In this document: one piece after another, positions 24,821 to 32,717 of the stretch
How positions within the stretch are numbered: the first letter of the stretch is position 1
Layout: every line of letters begins with the position of its first letter
Notes under the pieces: model-generated
What the model was told of the DNA's origin: nothing
Database searches by the model: none
What the model saw: only the letters and a program-made list of their open reading frames with translations
DNA from: an uncultured Collinsella sp.
Lineage (GTDB): Bacteria; Actinomycetota; Coriobacteriia; Coriobacteriales; Coriobacteriaceae
NCBI GenBank assembly: GCA_958413765.1
Contig: CATYVH010000018.1
Coordinates: 1 to 33,720, forward strand
Reading direction: 5' to 3'
DNA length: 33,720 nucleotides
Position numbers and translations under genes: made by a program

Positions 24821-27800
24821 ATGGGGGAACTCGAGCGCAACATGCGCGATGACGTGGGGCAGCCTCAAGGCAACGCTCCAAGTACAGACAATGGGGGACA
24901 AATGGATATGTTTGAGGACGAGCGCGAGCGCGCCTCGTTGCATCGCCGTGGTGCGATTGCATGCGGCGTAGCCAAGCGCGGCCTGGCGGCATTCCTGGCC
25001 TTCGCGATGGCCTTTGGCACCACGCCGGCTCAGCTGTGGGCCGAGGGCGCCGAGGGCATTGCCGAGGCTGTGGCTCAGGCTGCGACGCCGGGCGAGGGCA
25101 CGGGTGCCGCGGACGGTGCTGTCGACGGTGTCGTTTCTGAAACCGGCTCTAACGCGAGCGATGCGTCGGTTAACGATGGCGCTTCGGCGAATGCCGCAGA
25201 TAGCAACGGCGTAGCGTCGGACGATTCTGCCGCAGTCGAGGCTTCTACTGCTTCGCCGGATTCATCCGAACAGAACGTCAAAAGTGTTGTAGCCGCTTCC
25301 GATGAGGCTGAATCTCAGCCTACCGAAGCCGCAAGCCAAGAGGTCGCGGCCACGTGCTCCGTCGTCGGCACCGACGCCAAGGGCGCCCAGCAGACCTGGG
25401 CCGCCGCGCAGCAGATCGCTCTGAAGGAGGGCTCGACCGCGGCCGACCTCTCCGAGCAGCTCTTCAGGCAGGCCGGCCTCAAGGCCGACTACGACCCCAA
25501 CGGCTCCTGGGGCTGGGCGCTCAACTCGATCACGTCGCCCTTCGACGCGGGCCGCACGCTCGCCTACGACCCGGCGACCGGCGCGCACTGGCAGCTGTTC
25601 GTCAACGGCAGCGTCTCCGCGGTCGGCGCCGGCGGCTACACGCTCAAGGACGGCGACTCCGTCGTCTGGTGCTACTCGAAGTACGGTGACCCCGCGCCCG
25701 CCAATCAGATTTCCGTTAGCTGCACCGTTGTCGGCCAGGACGCCTCGGGCGCTCAGCAGACATGGGCGCAGCCCACGACAGCTTTGGTGGAAGAGGGCAC
25801 GACCGCTGCTGATCTTTCCGAGCAGGCCTTTAAAAAGGCCGGCATTGGCGCCAAAACGGGGAAAGGCACGTACGGCTGGTATCTCGAGTCGCTGACTTCA
25901 CCGTTCAACAAGACCGTGACGCTTTCGAGCGAGAAAGTTAACGAAAACACTTGGAAATTCTGGCAGTTCTTCGTTAACGGTCAGGCGGCCAATGTCGGCG
26001 CGGGCAATTACACACTCAAGGCCGGGGACAAGGTTACCTGGGTCTATGGCTTTGATGGAACCATGCCCGGCCAGGTTTCCGTTTCAATGGAGATCATCGG
26101 TAAGAAGGATGAGAAGGCGCAGCGCTGGACCGATCCTTCGACGCAGGTGTTTGTCGAGGGCACGACGATCAAGGACGCTTCCGCTGCCTACTTCGATGCC
26201 ATTGGCATTGAGTCCAAGATGTACGACCAATTTGGTTATTGGGGTGTTCATAGTCTTGTCTCCCCGCTTGATGGCACCGAGCTGTCGGGTGCATGGTCGT
26301 TCTTTGTTAATGGCGTTCCCGGGCCTCAGCTCGATAGCGATTACGTGGTCAGGTCGGGCGACAAAATCGTCTGGGCTTACGCCCCTGGCGACACCGTTCC
26401 TAATCCCGATGAAGTCGTAGTCGATCCGAGCGCTTCGCGCCCGACCGATTGGAAAGCCGACTGGAGTGGCAATTCCAATGCGGTGGTCAAGAACGTGTCC
26501 ACGCCTACGGGCACGCTGGCAAGCTCTTGGACGTTCGATTGGAGGGCCTACTCGGGTGCCACGTATCCCAATGCGAGCGAGCCTATTGTCGTGAACGGCA
26601 ACGTTTACCTTGCCGTGAACAAGCGTTTGCTTAAGATCGACGCCGAGTCGGGCAAGGTGCTTGCCGAGTCGAACCTTCAGACTGCGATTGGCTACACCAC
26701 GCGTCCGATTTATACGAAAGGCTTGGTCATCGTCCCGCTCGACGGCGGTGCGGTCCAGGCTCTGACGGCCGATACGCTGACGACGGTTTGGGTCACTGAC
26801 TCTGTGAGCAAATCTGCCCAGTCAAATTCCCAGTTGACGGTCGATGGCAACTATCTCTACGTTGGCACCGTTGATGTCGACTATGGAACGAGTACGTACA
26901 ATAACGGTCATCTGACGCGTATTAATATACTGACCGGCGCTGTTTCTTGGCAGCATGTTAATGCTGATGAGGGCTACTACTGGACGAGCGCTACAGTGGG
27001 CGACGGCTATATTCTGGTTCCGACGAGTGCAGGTACCGTTGAGATGCTGAGCAAGTCGACGGGTGATGTGCTCGGCAGCGTTTCGGTTGGTGCCATCGTC
27101 AACTCCAGCTGTGTACTGTCCAAAGACGGCAAGCATGCCTATGTGATCTCGCGTGACGGCAAGCTCCACGTGCTGGCACTGTCGGACGCAAACGCAAGGG
27201 CCTCTTCGCGCATTTCCGAAGAACGCGTCATCGATCTTGGTCTTACGGGTTGTGCCTGCATGCCCACGCTGTATGGCAATAAGCTGATTGTCGGTGGCGA
27301 GGTTTCTGGCGGTTCGGCGCTGGCGATTGTCGACCTTGATAATGACTTTGCTACGACGTTGGTTTCGTCTGCCGATGGCTCTGTGCTTCCTGCCGGTGGC
27401 ATTAAGGGCGCACCGCTCGTGAGTGTCCAGGCGGATGACACGTACGTTTATTTCACTGTCAACTATGGTGCGACTTCCGACTATGTGAACTACACCTCGG
27501 GCGGTGGCGTGTATCGCTACAAGATGGGTGACGCACAGGCGACCGGTGCGTTTAGCGCGGCGGGACACAACAATTACTGTGACTCGCCGATTGCCTGCGA
27601 TGCCAAGGGTAACCTCTACTACATCAACGATTCCGGCACGCTTTTCAAGCTGAGTGGTGGCGTTAAGGTCTCGTTTGAGACTGGCGAGGGTTCTAAGGTC
27701 GACTTCCAGACTACGGCCGATGGCAAGCTGGTCAAGCCGGCCGATCCGACGCGCGATGGCTATACTTTCGGCGGTTGGTATACCGATGAGGCTTGCACGC

Positions 27801-28318
27801 AGGCGTATGACTTTATCGCGCCGGTGACGGCCGATCTGACGCTGTATGCCAAGTGGACCAAGAATGCCGTTAACCCTGGCGGCAATGGCGGTTCTGGCAC
27901 TAATGGTGGCAACGGTGGCGCTGGCAACGGTTCCGGCGCTGGCGCTGGCACTGGCACGGGTTCCGGCTCCGGCTCTAAGGGCCAGCAGGCCGGCGGCGCT
28001 ATCGCCCCGGGTCATAAGCCGACGACCAAGACGACGGTGTCGACCAAGACCGAGACCAAGGACAACAAGTCCGACAAGAAGGACACCGATAAGTCCGATA
28101 AGAAGGACGAGAAGAAGTCTGACAAGAAGGACAGCAAGTCCGACAAGAAGTCCGATTCCAAGTCCGATACGGGTGCTGCTTCCACGACCACTGCTAAGAA
28201 GTCCTCTAGTGCCTCCGAGCAGGAGGCTGGCACCAACCCGCTCGCCATTGTTGGCGTTGCCGCCGGCGTCATCGGTCTCGCCATCGTCGGCGTGTTCGTG
28301 TTCACCAAACGTCGGTAG
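24821..28318 (+). CDS. Large surface protein with three DUF4430 domains, a beta-propeller and an InlB-type repeat, under riboswitch control
   Basis: A 1165-residue exported protein. A long charged N-terminal stretch precedes a signal-like helix (KRGLAAFLAFAMAFG then AQLWAEG). After an Ala/Ser-rich linker come three DUF4430-type domains, about residues 177-291, 296-415 and 418-525. Each ends in a Trp-containing FFVNG or FVNG segment and a GDxVxW(C/V/A)Y strand; this domain is related to the C-terminal domain of vertebrate transcobalamin and intrinsic factor. Residues about 547-947 form a PQQ-type beta-propeller, followed by an InlB/Listeria-Bacteroides repeat (DGYTFGGWYTDEACTQAYDF), a Gly-rich linker, a Lys-Ser-Asp stalk and a final membrane helix ending KRR, without an LPxTG motif. 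The ATG at 24821 is the best start; 24842 and 24902 are alternatives. The riboswitch and domains point to surface corrinoid binding (inference). Confidence 0.87.
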   Translation: MGELERNMRDDVGQPQGNAPSTDNGGQMDMFEDERERASLHRRGAIACGVAKRGLAAFLAFAMAFGTTPAQLWAEGAEGIAEAVAQAATPGEGTGAADGAVDGVVSETGSNASDASVNDGASANAADSNGVASDDSAAVEASTASPDSSEQNVKSVVAASDEAESQPTEAASQEVAATCSVVGTDAKGAQQTWAAAQQIALKEGSTAADLSEQLFRQAGLKADYDPNGSWGWALNSITSPFDAGRTLAYDPATGAHWQLFVNGSVSAVGAGGYTLKDGDSVVWCYSKYGDPAPANQISVSCTVVGQDASGAQQTWAQPTTALVEEGTTAADLSEQAFKKAGIGAKTGKGTYGWYLESLTSPFNKTVTLSSEKVNENTWKFWQFFVNGQAANVGAGNYTLKAGDKVTWVYGFDGTMPGQVSVSMEIIGKKDEKAQRWTDPSTQVFVEGTTIKDASAAYFDAIGIESKMYDQFGYWGVHSLVSPLDGTELSGAWSFFVNGVPGPQLDSDYVVRSGDKIVWAYAPGDTVPNPDEVVVDPSASRPTDWKADWSGNSNAVVKNVSTPTGTLASSWTFDWRAYSGATYPNASEPIVVNGNVYLAVNKRLLKIDAESGKVLAESNLQTAIGYTTRPIYTKGLVIVPLDGGAVQALTADTLTTVWVTDSVSKSAQSNSQLTVDGNYLYVGTVDVDYGTSTYNNGHLTRINILTGAVSWQHVNADEGYYWTSATVGDGYILVPTSAGTVEMLSKSTGDVLGSVSVGAIVNSSCVLSKDGKHAYVISRDGKLHVLALSDANARASSRISEERVIDLGLTGCACMPTLYGNKLIVGGEVSGGSALAIVDLDNDFATTLVSSADGSVLPAGGIKGAPLVSVQADDTYVYFTVNYGATSDYVNYTSGGGVYRYKMGDAQATGAFSAAGHNNYCDSPIACDAKGNLYYINDSGTLFKLSGGVKVSFETGEGSKVDFQTTADGKLVKPADPTRDGYTFGGWYTDEACTQAYDFIAPVTADLTLYAKWTKNAVNPGGNGGSGTNGGNGGAGNGSGAGAGTGTGSGSGSKGQQAGGAIAPGHKPTTKTTVSTKTETKDNKSDKKDTDKSDKKDEKKSDKKDSKSDKKSDSKSDTGAASTTTAKKSSSASEQEAGTNPLAIVGVAAGVIGLAIVGVFVFTKRR
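25349..26395 (+). repeat. Three tandem DUF4430 domain repeats within the surface protein gene
   Basis: Domains 1 and 2 are clear duplicates: VVGTDAKGAQQTWA against VVGQDASGAQQTWA, then STAADLSEQ against TTAADLSEQ. Domain 3 is more diverged. Domain 1 (25340-25684) uses almost only codons ending in G or C, unlike domains 2 and 3. Confidence 0.8.
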
Positions 28319-28327
28319 GTGAGGGCT

Positions 28328-29221
28328 GTGTCCAATAAATCCAAGGACGCTGACCCCAAGCAACCAGATTCCTCGTTTATCCAGCTTGACGATGCAAAGC
28401 AACAGGGCGCCGCTTCGGCGGCGTCCGCCCCTCGTCGCAAGGCGCTCCTTGGCGTTCTGACTGCCGCGTGCACCATTCTGATCGTCGTCTCGCTGGGTTT
28501 CGTCCATCCTTCCGAGAGCGGTGCCTGGTCCATCGACTGGATCATTCAGACCGTGACGGGGGAGAGCGTCGTAACCAAGGACACCAAGGTGTCTGGCTCG
28601 ACTACGACTTCGGGCGAGGCCAGTTCCAAGGATTCTAAGTCATCGAATGACGCAAAAGATGAGTCCAAGCATTCTGATGAGTCCAAGTCCAAGGACGATT
28701 CCGAGTCTTCAAACAAGGAATCGGACAAGAACTCGGATAACAAGAAGTCCGAGGACCAGGACGGCAAGAAGTCTGGCGATAAATCCGCTGCCCAAAATAC
28801 GGGAGTCGGTGATACTTCCAATGCGTCTGGCGGTGGCCAGTCGTCTGATGGAGCCTCATCCTCTAATGGTGGAAACGCCTCCTCGGGCGGCCAGGGCGGC
28901 TCGCAGGAGTCCAGCTACGTAACGGTGACGGTTTCGGTCACATCGAGCGCTGTGGGCAATCCTGTGTCTTCTGGTGGCACCTTTACCTTTAACGAAGGCG
29001 CTACCGTCTACGATGCCCTGTGCGCGCTGGGCCTTTCTGTCAACGCACATGGCTCGTCGTACGGCACGTATGTTTCTGCGATTGGTGGTTTGGCCGAGAA
29101 ACAGTACGGCGGCACGAGCGGCTGGATGTACTCCGTCAACGGCACAACGCCCATGACGGCCTGCAGCAACTACGTTCTCTCCAACGGCGACAACGTGGTC
29201 TGGTATTACGTTACAGGCTAG
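28328..29221 (+). CDS. Membrane-anchored DUF4430 protein, partner of the large surface protein
   Basis: A protein of about 297 residues directly after the large DUF4430 gene, so probably under the same riboswitch. The start is a GTG, either 28328 (with AGGTGAG just upstream, overlapping the previous stop) or 28319. A short cytoplasmic segment ends in PRRK before one transmembrane helix (about residues 42-62). An extracellular stalk of about 120 residues follows, dominated by Ser, Lys and Asp, then a Gly/Ser-rich hinge and one DUF4430 domain at the C terminus (TVTVSVTSSAVG to GDNVVWYYVTG, with GWMYSVNG). It thus displays a single transcobalamin-C-like domain from the membrane, opposite in topology to its neighbour. 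The specific ligand is inferred. Confidence 0.85.
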   Translation: MSNKSKDADPKQPDSSFIQLDDAKQQGAASAASAPRRKALLGVLTAACTILIVVSLGFVHPSESGAWSIDWIIQTVTGESVVTKDTKVSGSTTTSGEASSKDSKSSNDAKDESKHSDESKSKDDSESSNKESDKNSDNKKSEDQDGKKSGDKSAAQNTGVGDTSNASGGGQSSDGASSSNGGNASSGGQGGSQESSYVTVTVSVTSSAVGNPVSSGGTFTFNEGATVYDALCALGLSVNAHGSSYGTYVSAIGGLAEKQYGGTSGWMYSVNGTTPMTACSNYVLSNGDNVVWYYVTG

Positions 29222-29243
29222 AGGCTTCGACATAGCGCGCCAG

Positions 29244-29282
29244 ACGGGCGGTTCCGACAGACATCCGGGCCGCCCGTTTTTC
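29244..29282 (+). terminator. Intrinsic terminator of the DUF4430 operon
   Basis: ACGGGCGG (29244-29251) pairs with CCGCCCGT (29270-29277), and the run of T (29277-29281) follows. It closes the riboswitch-led two-gene unit. Confidence 0.85.
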
Positions 29283-29324
29283 ATGCGAATGGGATTGGGT
29301 CGCCGGGTCTCTCGGCAAACAAAA

Positions 29325-29354
29325 AACCGGTTGGAATGGGAATTCCAACCGGTT
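29325..29354 (-). terminator. Intrinsic terminator of the first GtrA-like gene
   Basis: A perfect 13-bp stem (29325-29337 with 29342-29354) and a four-base loop are followed on the minus strand by TTTT. It lies 27 bases beyond the stop codon of the GtrA gene. Confidence 0.85.
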
Positions 29355-29380
29355 ATACATTCAAGCAAATAGCGAATCGA

Positions 29381-29788
29381 CTACGACCGTGCGCCCTCGA
29401 GGAAGAAGCGGCGGCTGAAGTAGTTGTACCAGGTGACGAGGAACGTGGCGATGGCCTTCATGGCCTGGTAGCCGATGCTCAAAAACGTGACGCCCACAAA
29501 CATGTACAGGTCGTTGAGGCCCAGGCCGATCACCGACAGGATGGTGAAGATCGTGAACTCGCGCTTGCGGCTCATGCCCTCGCGATGGTCGAACACGTAC
29601 TTCATGCTGAGCCAGTAGTTGACCACGACGGACGTGGTAAACGAGACCGTGGTGCTCATCAAAAAGTCGAGGTGAAACAGCTCGACGAGCGCAATGAGCA
29701 TACCCCAGTCGATGCCAAAGGAGATAAGACCCACGACAGCGAACTTGAGGAACTGCTTGGTATGAGGTTGTGCCAGTGCCTTGCGCAC
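29381..29788 (-). CDS. GtrA-family membrane protein, copy 1
   Basis: A 135-residue protein with four predicted transmembrane helices, the GtrA family size. GtrA proteins help move undecaprenyl-linked sugars across the membrane for polysaccharide or teichoic-acid decoration. Family signatures are KFAVVGLISFGIDWG at the start, NYWLSMKYVFDHREG in the middle loop and NYFSRRFFLEG at the end. The start is GTG at 29788 with only a weak GGATG before it. It resembles the next gene upstream in length, loop motif and C-terminus, so the two are paralogs. A transcript break probably lies between them. No glycosyltransferase partner is in view. Confidence 0.88.
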   Translation of the reverse strand: MRKALAQPHTKQFLKFAVVGLISFGIDWGMLIALVELFHLDFLMSTTVSFTTSVVVNYWLSMKYVFDHREGMSRKREFTIFTILSVIGLGLNDLYMFVGVTFLSIGYQAMKAIATFLVTWYNYFSRRFFLEGARS

Positions 29789-29940
29789 GTAATCACATCC
29801 AATGCGTTGATGAATCGAGCAGAGGATACTTTAGAGCTTTTGCAAGGGAAACGTAAGGTCCTTGCCAAGAACTATACGAACTCGCCAAATTTTCAAGAGC
29901 TAATCCGCAAACGTTGAAAATTTGCCCGTAAACGAGCAAA

Positions 29941-29982
29941 GCCCACGAACGACACAGCGCTCGACGTGCGTCATCCGTGGGC
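29941..29982 (-). terminator. Possible terminator of the second GtrA-like gene
   Basis: GCCCACG (29941-29947) pairs with CGTGGGC (29976-29982) around a partly paired interior. On the minus strand TTTGCTCGTTT follows. The shape is looser than the other terminators in this window. Confidence 0.5.
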
Positions 29983-30006
29983 ATCGTAAAGCTGTAAGGT
30001 TGCGAG

Positions 30007-30402
30007 TTACTTGGTCTCGTCGCCTTCCAGGAAGATCTTTCGGGTCACAAAGTTGTAGACCATGACAAGCGCGGTGGCGCAGATCTTGGCGATATTGGCC
30101 TCGAGTCCCAGACCGGCGTTGAGCGTCAACACGATAGCGTCGTTGAGTACCAGGCCGATCACGGACAGCACGACAAAGATAATGAACTCGCGGCGGCGGC
30201 TCATGCCCTCCTTGTGCGCAAACACGTACTTCATGCTGGCGAGGTAGTTAAAGATGAGTGAGATGATAAAGCCGCTGGTGTTGGCGATTAGGATGTTGAG
30301 GCCCAGACCGTAGTGGAGCAGATTCATAATGCCAAAGTCGATGACCGTGGCAATGACACCGACGACGCCAAATTTCATGATCTGCGCAAGGAGCTTTTGC
30401 AT
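30007..30402 (-). CDS. GtrA-family membrane protein, copy 2
   Basis: A four-helix membrane protein of 131 residues from the ATG at 30402, which has AAGGCAGG just upstream. A TTG at 30465 would add 21 residues and put the start 15 bases from the fbp stop, so it cannot be excluded. Family signatures are MKFGVVGVIATVIDFGIMN, NYLASMKYVFAHKEG and NFVTRKIFLEG. It aligns along its whole length with copy 1 but is diverged. It is in the same direction as fbp, and may share its transcript. The role is likely lipid-linked sugar translocation, as in the family. Confidence 0.85.
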   Translation of the reverse strand: MQKLLAQIMKFGVVGVIATVIDFGIMNLLHYGLGLNILIANTSGFIISLIFNYLASMKYVFAHKEGMSRRREFIIFVVLSVIGLVLNDAIVLTLNAGLGLEANIAKICATALVMVYNFVTRKIFLEGDETK

Positions 30403-30480
30403 GGTACCTGCCTTAAGCTGGCGCCGAAGCGCCGCGGGGATGACAAACTCAGCAAGTTTAGCCAATCCCCACGGGTGGAG

Positions 30481-32397
30481 CTAGGCGCGCTCCTCGATAG
30501 CACCGTTTCTATATGCATCGAGCAGCTGGCGCAGGTCCTGGATCTGGCTGCGGATCTTGACACCGGAATCGGTGTCGCTCACCATGCGGCGACGGTCTGC
30601 TTGGTCAAAACGATTGGTCTCGCTCTCGATGTCCACGTTGCGTGTGAGTGCCTCGGCAACCGTCGTAAAGGCCCGGTGCGACTTGAGGCGGCAGCCGCGC
30701 GAGCTCGAGATGAGCGTATAGCCGGCGATACCCGTCTTGGGATGGTAAGCGCGGCAGAAGCCGCCATCGATGACCAGCAGCTTGCCCTCGGCGCGGATGG
30801 GCTGCTCGCCCTTGGTGGTTTTAACGGGCGTGTGGCCGTTGATGATGTGGCCGGTCGGTGAACATGCCATGGGCGCGACACCAAACTCGCGCATGATGTC
30901 GTCGCAGACCGAGGGCGACTTGGTAAGCGTAAAGTACGGGTCCATCGGCTCGACCCAGGTGCTCTTATCGGCGATATAGGCGCGCTCAAAGGTGCGCACC
31001 AGGCGTCCGCTGGCGGGTGAGTTAAAGCCAATCCACAGGTACCACATCCAGTCGAGAGCGTCGCGGTCGCCCACGCGCCAGGCGCGGCGGGCGATGTGGT
31101 CGCAAAAATCGAGATAATCGCGGCCAGCGTGCCAGGTGCCCAGGCATTTCATGCTGCTAAAGGTGCCGTCTTCGTTGAGTGGCACGCAGCCATGGAACAG
31201 CAGGTTGCCGTTGGCGACCTTGTACATCGAGCCGTGGGAATAGAGGAAATCGATATGGCGATGCAGGTGATCGGCGGTGATAAACTCGGACACGAGCTTG
31301 TCGATGATGTGCTGCTCCTCGGGCGTGAGCGTATAGGGGTCCGTCGGGTCGACGGTGGGGAAGTCGTTGGTCGTGAGCGGCCACACGCTGCCGTCGGCGA
31401 GCGTGACCGTGCCGGCGTCGTGGTCGATCTTGTCGAGTAGCAGGCGGTCGGTCATGTCGAACTCGGGGTGGCGCTGGATAATCTGACCCTCGAGCTTAAA
31501 GAGCAGCACGTTGATGGCCTTGATCAGCGGGGTGATGGACTCACCGGCGGTGTAGGTGGCATCGGCAAAGGCGACAAGCTCACGCAGCGAGATGCCGTAG
31601 TCGTTCTCCAGGATCTCGTAGTTGTCGTAGCGTAGGTTGTTGCGCAGCACCGTGGCGATGCAAGCGGGCTCACCGGCCGCAGCGCCCATCCACAGCAGGT
31701 CGTGGTTGCCCCACTGGATGTCGAGTGAATGGTAGGTGAGCAGGCGGTCCATAATCTTGGCCGCGCCGCCACCGCGGTCGAAGATGTCGCCCACCAGGTG
31801 CAGGTGGTCGACGGCCAGGCGCTTGATGAGCGAGGCAAGCGACTCGATAAAGTCGTCGGCGCTTGCGGTCTCCAGGATGGACTCCACGATGCGCTCGTGA
31901 TAGCGCACGCGATAGTTGTTCTCGTCCGGGTGCGTGTGCAACAACTCGTCGATGATATAGGCGTAATCGCGCGGGATGGCCTTACGCACCTTGGAGCGCG
32001 TATAGCGGCTCGAAAGCGACCGGGCAACCATGATGAGCTGGTCAAGTATCGTCTTGTACCAGGTGGGCGAGTCCTCGCGCTGGCTGCGGACCAGCTCGAT
32101 CTTCTCGTGCGGGTAGTAGATGAGCGTGCACAGCTCGCCCTTCTCGTCAAAGGTGAGCGTGTCGCCAAAAATCTCGTCGACATGCTCGCGCACGACGCCC
32201 GAGCAGTTGTTGAGGATGTGCATAAAGGCTTCGTACTCGCCATGCACGTCGCTCATAAAATGCTCAGTGCCTTTGGGCAGGTTGAGGATGGCCGAGAGAT
32301 TGATGATCTCGGTAAACGCGGATTGCTCGGTGGGAAATTGTTTCGACAGCAGACGCAGATACTTGAAGTCTTGCGGATTGCGATCGAATGCGACCAT
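30481..32397 (-). CDS. fbp: Fructose-1,6-bisphosphatase, class III
   Basis: A 638-residue enzyme of the Firmicutes-type class III family, which dephosphorylates fructose-1,6-bisphosphate in gluconeogenesis. It is unrelated to the short class I and II enzymes. The metallophosphatase core is visible: MSDVHGEYEAF (residues 48-58), GDIFDRGGGAAKIMDRLL, and WGNHDLLWMGA, giving the Asp, His and Asn ligands of a two-metal site. A later GHTPVKTTKGEQPI segment supplies another His. The ATG at 32397 follows GGAAGGTG; the frame extends to 32442 but without a ribosome site. A perfect palindrome lies 28-57 bases upstream and could be its operator. Downstream is a GtrA gene. Confidence 0.96.
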   Translation of the reverse strand: MVAFDRNPQDFKYLRLLSKQFPTEQSAFTEIINLSAILNLPKGTEHFMSDVHGEYEAFMHILNNCSGVVREHVDEIFGDTLTFDEKGELCTLIYYPHEKIELVRSQREDSPTWYKTILDQLIMVARSLSSRYTRSKVRKAIPRDYAYIIDELLHTHPDENNYRVRYHERIVESILETASADDFIESLASLIKRLAVDHLHLVGDIFDRGGGAAKIMDRLLTYHSLDIQWGNHDLLWMGAAAGEPACIATVLRNNLRYDNYEILENDYGISLRELVAFADATYTAGESITPLIKAINVLLFKLEGQIIQRHPEFDMTDRLLLDKIDHDAGTVTLADGSVWPLTTNDFPTVDPTDPYTLTPEEQHIIDKLVSEFITADHLHRHIDFLYSHGSMYKVANGNLLFHGCVPLNEDGTFSSMKCLGTWHAGRDYLDFCDHIARRAWRVGDRDALDWMWYLWIGFNSPASGRLVRTFERAYIADKSTWVEPMDPYFTLTKSPSVCDDIMREFGVAPMACSPTGHIINGHTPVKTTKGEQPIRAEGKLLVIDGGFCRAYHPKTGIAGYTLISSSRGCRLKSHRAFTTVAEALTRNVDIESETNRFDQADRRRMVSDTDSGVKIRSQIQDLRQLLDAYRNGAIEERA

Positions 32398-32717
32398 GAA
32401 ACACCTTCCGATGGGGTTGGTAAAACTGATAAACAGCGTCAAACGTTTATCAGTATGCGCCGCTTTTGTTTCGATTGGGGGTGGGAGGTCGAATTGTTGG
32501 CCGAACGGTTTGGTAAATCGATTTAGTTGAGGTAGATATGGCGGTTGGGTGGAGACGACAGAAGGTGTTTTCTCAGATATTTATGCGTGGGGTCGGTGGA
32601 GACGATGGTGGTAAAGATGTTCGCTATTATTGGTTCGATTTGGTAAATAGTGGACATATGTACCGTATATAGGCTCACTGTGCGATAATTTGCGCAGCAA
32701 TGAGTAAGGAGCCTCAT
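32398..32717. other. Divergent intergenic region between fbp and degV
   Basis: No gene is supported. It is more AT-rich than its surroundings and should hold both promoters. Apart from the fbp palindrome there are two copies of TTTGGTAAAT (about 32509 and 32639) and two of GGTGGAGACGA (about 32549 and 32597). GATAAT, about 30 bases before degV, may be a -10 box. Confidence 0.45.
32425..32454. promoter_or_regulatory. Perfect operator-like palindrome upstream of fbp
   Basis: ACTGATAAAC and GTTTATCAGT form a perfect 10-bp inverted repeat with a ten-base spacer, centred about 42 bases before the fbp ATG. No T tract follows on either side, so it is not a terminator. A repressor site for control by carbon source is a plausible reading. 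Confidence 0.6.

Noticed and set aside
28014..28180. Possible CRISPR-like or satellite repeat
   Set aside because: The repeats are short coding units of a Lys-Ser-Asp stalk, in frame and without spacers.
26822..28507. Long minus-strand frame opposite the DUF4430 genes
   Set aside because: The translation is repetitive because the Lys-Ser-Asp stalk is repetitive; it spans two plus-strand genes and their junction.
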